Of a stretch of 8,508 nucleotides of DNA, positions 5,826-8,508 are shown piece by piece. Source of the stretch: CAYNEO01 sp964396245 (GTDB taxonomy: Bacteria; Zixibacteria; MSB-5A5; GN15; FEB-12); contig CAYNEO010000079.1 in NCBI GenBank assembly GCA_964396245.1, positions 1 to 8,508 of the forward strand. Reading direction: 5' to 3'. The position numbers and the translations under genes are program-made. Position 1 is the first letter of the stretch; each line of letters begins with the position of its first letter. The notes beneath the pieces were generated by a model. That model saw nothing but the letters and a program-made list of their open reading frames with translations. It made no database searches and had not been told where the DNA came from.

Positions 5826-7682
5826 ACCACAGCCGGACTCGAGTGCCCCGATAATACTTCCGCAGCTGTTGTTGGACGCGGCGCAAGGTGACGATGTCAT
5901 GACCCGAAAGTCGCGATTGTCAGCATCGCAGAATTCCGGATCGAGCGAAAAGTTGCCGTTTGTGTTTGCCAGGGCCGCAATGAAATCGGTCCAGTCCCCA
6001 CCGGCATTCCCGTAGATATCGACACATTCGAGGGCAGGAGTCGGCCTTACGGGATCCGGAGATGTGAAGCCACCGCCCGCGGTCGAGAATGCGATAACCG
6101 TTCGTTCTATCGTCAACGAGGATAGGCCATCACAGCAAAGCGCTCCTCCCGTGATGCCGGCACCGTTGGCTGCAAATGTGCAATTTGTCAGATGGGGTGA
6201 TGACGAATTACAAAGTATGGCGCCGCCGAACCAGGCACACGTGTTACGTGAGAAAACACAATCGGTTATATCCAGATGTGACCCGGATATAAGGTGTGCC
6301 GCACCTCCGTAGTTGTCGGCGTAGTTACTGTCAAAAACGCAGCCTGTCAGAGGTGGCTGTGACTGAGACGAATACAAAGCGCCGCCTGCTCCACCCAGAT
6401 AATTGTCGACCAGGGCACTGTTCCCCTCGAATACGCATTCGGATATGACAGCGCTGGAATTGTCACAGCCGATGCCGCCACCGTAATCGGCCGTGTTGTT
6501 GGAGAACGACGTCTGACGAATTGCGGGCGAGTAACACCGGAAACAGCAGATAGCACCACCCATCAGTCCGGCCGTATTTTCGTCGAAATCGCAGTTCGAG
6601 ATGACTGGGTTTGAGAACATCGTAAGGTTGGCGGCCGTGATGAAGAGTCCGCCACCATGGCTGGTGCAGGAATTTCCGGTGAATGAACAGCCAACGACAC
6701 GAGCCGAGTCGTCATCGAACGACCAGGCCGTCATGCCGCCGCCTTCTTCGGCAGTATTACCGGTGAAGATGCAATTTTCTATATATGGGTAGGCTCCCTG
6801 GTAGAAATTGACCCCACCGCCGTTCTGGGCCGAATTGTTGATAAAGTTGCAGTTGGTAATTGTCGGTGAAGCCGGCTCCCAGCCGGGTCCGCCGCCGCCC
6901 GATATGAACAGCCCGCCGCCGTTGATGGCCGCGGCATTATCGACAAAGTCGCAACTGGTTATTCGGGGAGAGGAAAAGAGGCACCACATCCCGCCACCCA
7001 CGCTGGTCGGGTATTCGTCCGGCAGATTTCCGCCTCGCAAGGTGAAACCGGCAATACGGGTAGTGGTATCGCAGTGCTCGGCATACAGTACCCGCCCCTG
7101 TCCGCCGGCATCGATCACAACACAACTCGCCAACCCGGTTTCGCTACGGAGAATGATGCCTGACTTAAGTTCAATATCATGTTCATAGTATGTGCCGCAG
7201 GACACGATAATGGTGTCGTGCTTTGAGGCCGAATCAATCGCCGCCTGGATTGTTGGAGCGTCGCCGGAACTATCAGGGTGAACATACCAGGCACGGGGGG
7301 TGTAGACGCAAGGATCGGCTGCCACGCTGGTTACATTGAGGTGGGGGCAGTTCTCATAGCCGCAGGTCACAACAGTCCCCCGGCAATACACCTCCATCCC
7401 AACATAAGGCTGAAGGAGGGCGGCATCGCTGACAAGCGGAATATCGTACGCGCTTCCGTCGCATTGCTTCAGGAAGAATGAAAAACCGTAGGTAACTCCG
7501 CACTGGCATGCGATCGGTTCCTCCATGACACCTTCGAGCCTGCCATGAACTTCAAGTGTATCAGCCAACGTAACCGCGTAAAGCGTATTTATCAGCGGTG
7601 TTGTCTCACCGAGGACGGTCGACGGGACCACCTCGAACAGTATGACTGCGAGAAGCGGCGTAATTCGGATATGCGACCACAT
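5583..7682 (-). CDS. Secreted right-handed beta-helix protein with GG[GA] repeats and dockerin-like tail
   Basis: 699 residues from the ATG at 7682, chosen because AGGAGG lies 6 nt upstream; the in-frame ATG at 7703 would put that site inside the gene. Residues 1-25 are a signal peptide. Residues 38-123 form a cysteine-rich beta domain (CQC near 59, C74, C100, C107, C112) that could be OB-fold-like. 'APTIQAAIDSA' (143-152) opens a parallel beta-helix reaching about residue 618. It contains eleven GG[GA]-hydrophobic motifs (SVGGGM, INGGGL, QNGGGV and so on), each preceded by 'C.F..N.A', as in polymorphic outer-membrane (Pmp-like) and PbH1 repeats. 'DPEFCDADNRDFRV' (581-594) closes the helix in the usual way for this class. 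Residues 620-699 are the six-cysteine dockerin-like module. It could bind or cleave a polysaccharide or be an adhesin; no catalytic set was identified. It is 153 bp upstream of the cytochrome gene on the same strand. Confidence 0.9.
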   Translation of the reverse strand: MWSHIRITPLLAVILFEVVPSTVLGETTPLINTLYAVTLADTLEVHGRLEGVMEEPIACQCGVTYGFSFFLKQCDGSAYDIPLVSDAALLQPYVGMEVYCRGTVVTCGYENCPHLNVTSVAADPCVYTPRAWYVHPDSSGDAPTIQAAIDSASKHDTIIVSCGTYYEHDIELKSGIILRSETGLASCVVIDAGGQGRVLYAEHCDTTTRIAGFTLRGGNLPDEYPTSVGGGMWCLFSSPRITSCDFVDNAAAINGGGLFISGGGGPGWEPASPTITNCNFINNSAQNGGGVNFYQGAYPYIENCIFTGNTAEEGGGMTAWSFDDDSARVVGCSFTGNSCTSHGGGLFITAANLTMFSNPVISNCDFDENTAGLMGGAICCFRCYSPAIRQTSFSNNTADYGGGIGCDNSSAVISECVFEGNSALVDNYLGGAGGALYSSQSQPPLTGCVFDSNYADNYGGAAHLISGSHLDITDCVFSRNTCAWFGGAILCNSSSPHLTNCTFAANGAGITGGALCCDGLSSLTIERTVIAFSTAGGGFTSPDPVRPTPALECVDIYGNAGGDWTDFIAALANTNGNFSLDPEFCDADNRDFRVMTSSPCAASNNSCGSIIGALESGCGSCCGLYTGGYTGNIDCDVEGFLSLSDITTLIAHIYLTHQPLCCPDNANVDGDAENLLTLSDIMRLIDNVYINHTPTAPCP
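5829..7292 (-). repeat. Right-handed beta-helix coil repeats (protein-level)
   Basis: This codes for the helix. Coils of variable length (about 20-45 residues) each carry 'I..C.F..N.A' followed by a glycine pair or triplet and a hydrophobic residue. Eleven such glycine motifs are visible, from near residue 229 to near residue 513 of the mature frame used here. The nucleotide sequences of the coils have diverged. Confidence 0.75.
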
Positions 7683-7688
7683 CTTGAA

Positions 7689-7694
7689 CCTCCT
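7689..7694 (-). promoter_or_regulatory. Ribosome binding site deciding the beta-helix start
   Basis: AGGAGG on the minus strand, 6 nt before the ATG at 7682. It rules out the longer frame beginning at 7703 and lets the protein start with MWSHIRITPLL, a normal signal peptide. Confidence 0.8.
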
Positions 7695-7761
7695 GTGACA
7701 CATGTATAATCACCACGATTGCTGTGAATCACACAGATACGATGAATCCTGCTGCGAGCCC

Positions 7762-7797
7762 GGCACGACTGTCCGGAAGTGCTAATGGTCCGGGCGT
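7762..7797 (-). promoter_or_regulatory. Structured leader hairpin upstream of the beta-helix gene
   Basis: In the minus-strand leader GCCCG can pair with CGGGC, and inside that GCAC with GTGC, with an 8-nt bulge and a 12-nt loop. An exclusive alternative pairs CCGGA with TCCGG over an 11-nt loop. Two competing folds in a leader suggest possible control, but no known riboswitch consensus was recognised. Confidence 0.25.
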
Positions 7798-7811
7798 ACT
7801 TTTGTGTCTTG

Positions 7812-7834
7812 CCGGCTGACACAGCCGGATTTTT
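7812..7834 (+). terminator. Terminator-like hairpin on the plus strand (leader hairpin on minus)
   Basis: CCGGCTG (7812-7818), loop ACA, CAGCCGG (7822-7828), then A and five T (7830-7834). Read on the plus strand this is a compact intrinsic terminator. On the minus strand the same stem lies in the beta-helix leader, with no T run after it. No plus-strand gene precedes it, so it would end either an antisense RNA or read-through antisense to the beta-helix gene. Confidence 0.45.
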
Positions 7835-7873
7835 GCCAGACGAGTGTGCGGCGTCTGTGCCCTCTTCGTCTTA

Positions 7874-7902
7874 AAAATAGACTGAAGTGTCGCCGTTGTC
7901 AA
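7874..7902 (-). promoter_or_regulatory. Predicted sigma70-type promoter of the beta-helix gene
   Basis: On the minus strand a perfect TTGACA (7902-7897), 17 bp, then TATTTT (7879-7874). Transcription would start near 7867, giving a leader of about 185 nt before the ATG at 7682. It matches the -35, spacing and -10 form of the promoter at 464-492. Confidence 0.6.
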
Positions 7903-8172
7903 CCGAACAGTGAGATTATGGCGCGGTATAGCGGCGTACTTGCGGCTGGCACTGCTCAGCCTTTCCAAGGGGGTCGAGCGGTGCTCCGGCACCGCAGCGG
8001 GTGAATCAAAGAGCATGAAGGCAGGAGAGATGTGGCCGGCGGCGTAAATCACCCGTATTTTCTATATGACTGTTGGAATAACCTGGAGACTTTCGATGGG
8101 TCAATAACCGTGCGGGCCGGGCACTTGAAACGCCGACGGCCGTTGGCGGTCCGTATCGACAGGACAGTTCGG
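7903..8172. other. Gene-free stretch with several strong hairpins
   Basis: No reading frame here looks like protein. The stretch holds a perfect 7-bp stem GCGGTGC/GCACCGC (7978-7995) whose plus-strand loop is C(UCCG)G, a stable UNCG-type tetraloop; a GGCTG/CAGCC stem (7944-7961); and an imperfect 18-bp palindrome at 8131-8148 (CGCCgACGGCCGTtGGCG). No T run follows the 7978 stem on either strand. It could be an untranslated RNA, a 3' end for the small gene at 8173, or decayed coding DNA. Confidence 0.4.
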
Positions 8173-8367
8173 CTACTTGCTACCTGCCAGCCGCTGAACA
8201 TCGTGCCGGATTATCACGGCGTTGGTTTCGAAACAGGCGAGCCGATTCATGCAGTCCTGATATAGTCGATAACGGTCATTGTTCCAGCCTTCTTTCGGCA
8301 ACCGGTCGAGCCTCTCTCTAATCACGGCCACGGTGGCCAGAATGGCCTCAGTCTCATCGGAAATCAT
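8173..8367 (-). CDS. Small protein of unknown function (64 residues)
   Basis: The start is placed at the ATG at 8367 because GGGAGGA (8381-8375) lies 7 nt upstream; the longer frame from 8433 has no such site. The product begins MISDETEAILATVAVIRERL, then has 'DRLPKEGWNNDRYRLYQDC', and ends 'HDVQRLAGSK'. It is mostly helical in appearance: an amphipathic stretch at about 5-23, a short break around the PKEGWNN segment, and a second helix at about 31-60. There is no signal peptide, membrane span or known motif, and two cysteines (near 39 and 45). It is about 490 bp upstream of the beta-helix gene on the same strand, and that gene has its own promoter, so they are probably not one operon. I do not recognise the family. 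Confidence 0.6.
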   Translation of the reverse strand: MISDETEAILATVAVIRERLDRLPKEGWNNDRYRLYQDCMNRLACFETNAVIIRHDVQRLAGSK

Positions 8368-8374
8368 CGTTTCG

Positions 8375-8381
8375 TCCTCCC
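8375..8381 (-). promoter_or_regulatory. Ribosome binding site of the small gene
   Basis: GGGAGGA on the minus strand, 7 nt before the ATG at 8367. It is the main support that this short frame is translated and that the start is internal to the longer open frame. Confidence 0.6.
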
Positions 8382-8423
8382 GATTATGGTGTCCGAGGTA
8401 CAATGTCTGCAATGAATAAGCAA

Positions 8424-8463
8424 ATCGCGGCACTGTTTAATGCGCTGCATTTCTCGCCGCGAT
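8424..8463. repeat. Nested inverted repeat upstream of the small gene
   Basis: The outer arms ATCGCGGC (8424-8431) and GCCGCGAT (8456-8463) are perfect 8-bp complements separated by 24 nt. Inside, AATGC (8439-8443) and GCATT (8447-8451) form a second stem around GCT. No T run makes it a clean terminator on either strand. Confidence 0.45.
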
Positions 8464-8487
8464 ATCCTGCCCGCAAGATAGGGGTTC

Positions 8488-8508
8488 CACTGACACTCGC
8501 TGTCAGTG
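8488..8508. repeat. Perfect inverted repeat at the window edge
   Basis: CACTGACA (8488-8495) and TGTCAGTG (8501-8508) are 8-bp complementary arms around CTCGC. The second arm is the last base of the window, so whether it extends further or is followed by a T run cannot be seen. It could be a terminator of a plus-strand-oriented neighbour, an operator, or part of a larger repeat. Confidence 0.45.

Noticed and set aside
7722..7736. CTGTG-N5-CACAG palindrome resembling a CRP-type site
   Set aside because: The arms are short, the spacing differs from the TGTGA-N6-TCACA consensus, and it lies inside the leader downstream of the predicted promoter.
7683..7867. Cyclic-di-GMP or other known riboswitch in the beta-helix leader
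   Set aside because: The conserved blocks of the GEMM motif and of other classes I know could not be found; only generic hairpins are present.
7729..8052. 107-residue minus-strand frame
   Set aside because: It runs through the predicted promoter, the strong hairpin and the leader of the beta-helix gene, has no ribosome site, and the composition is not protein-like.
8032..8265. 77-residue plus-strand frame starting GTG with AGGAG 4 nt upstream
   Set aside because: It overlaps the better-supported minus-strand small gene by 93 bp, has no protein-like pattern, and its spacing is short. It is kept only as a weak alternative.

Overview
The window looks like bacterial chromosome from a member of the FCB side of the tree, most likely a candidate-phylum lineage such as Zixibacteria. 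The main clue is a dockerin-like C-terminal module on three neighbouring secreted proteins. It carries the 'CCGLYTGGYTGN...DITxLIDHVYL...LCCP...APCP' style that I associate, from memory, with that group. The phylum call is an inference and no marker gene is present.

Layout: (1) 1-426, plus strand: the 3' part of a gene whose product ends in a RAMA-like domain. (2) 464-624: promoter and leader of the next gene. (3) 625-1929, plus: a secreted seven-bladed FG-GAP/VCBS beta-propeller with a dockerin-like tail. (4) 1960-1990: a bidirectional terminator between convergent genes. (5) 2022-5429, minus: a secreted protein with five haem-binding CxxCH motifs, then a beta-sandwich region, five tandem Ig-like repeats and a dockerin-like tail. 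(6) 5583-7682, minus: a secreted right-handed beta-helix protein with eleven GG[GA]-type repeats and the same tail. (7) 7683-8172: no convincing gene. It holds the promoter and long structured leader of gene 6 in this list, then a hairpin-rich stretch. (8) 8173-8367, minus: a 64-residue protein of unknown function. (9) 8368-8508: leader DNA with two inverted repeats, one cut by the window edge.

Three different passengers (beta-propeller, multihaem cytochrome, beta-helix) all have an N-terminal signal peptide and a paired dockerin-like calcium-loop tail. The simplest reading is a set of exported surface or extracellular proteins using a common C-terminal module for docking or assembly. No cohesin, glycoside hydrolase, sortase motif or recognisable T9SS signal lies in the window, so the partner is unknown. 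The cytochrome has no electron-transfer partner gene nearby.

Shine-Dalgarno positions favour internal starts over the longest frames in three minus-strand genes: 5429 rather than 5435, 7682 rather than 7703, and 8367 rather than 8433. No mobile element, CRISPR array, tRNA or rRNA was seen.
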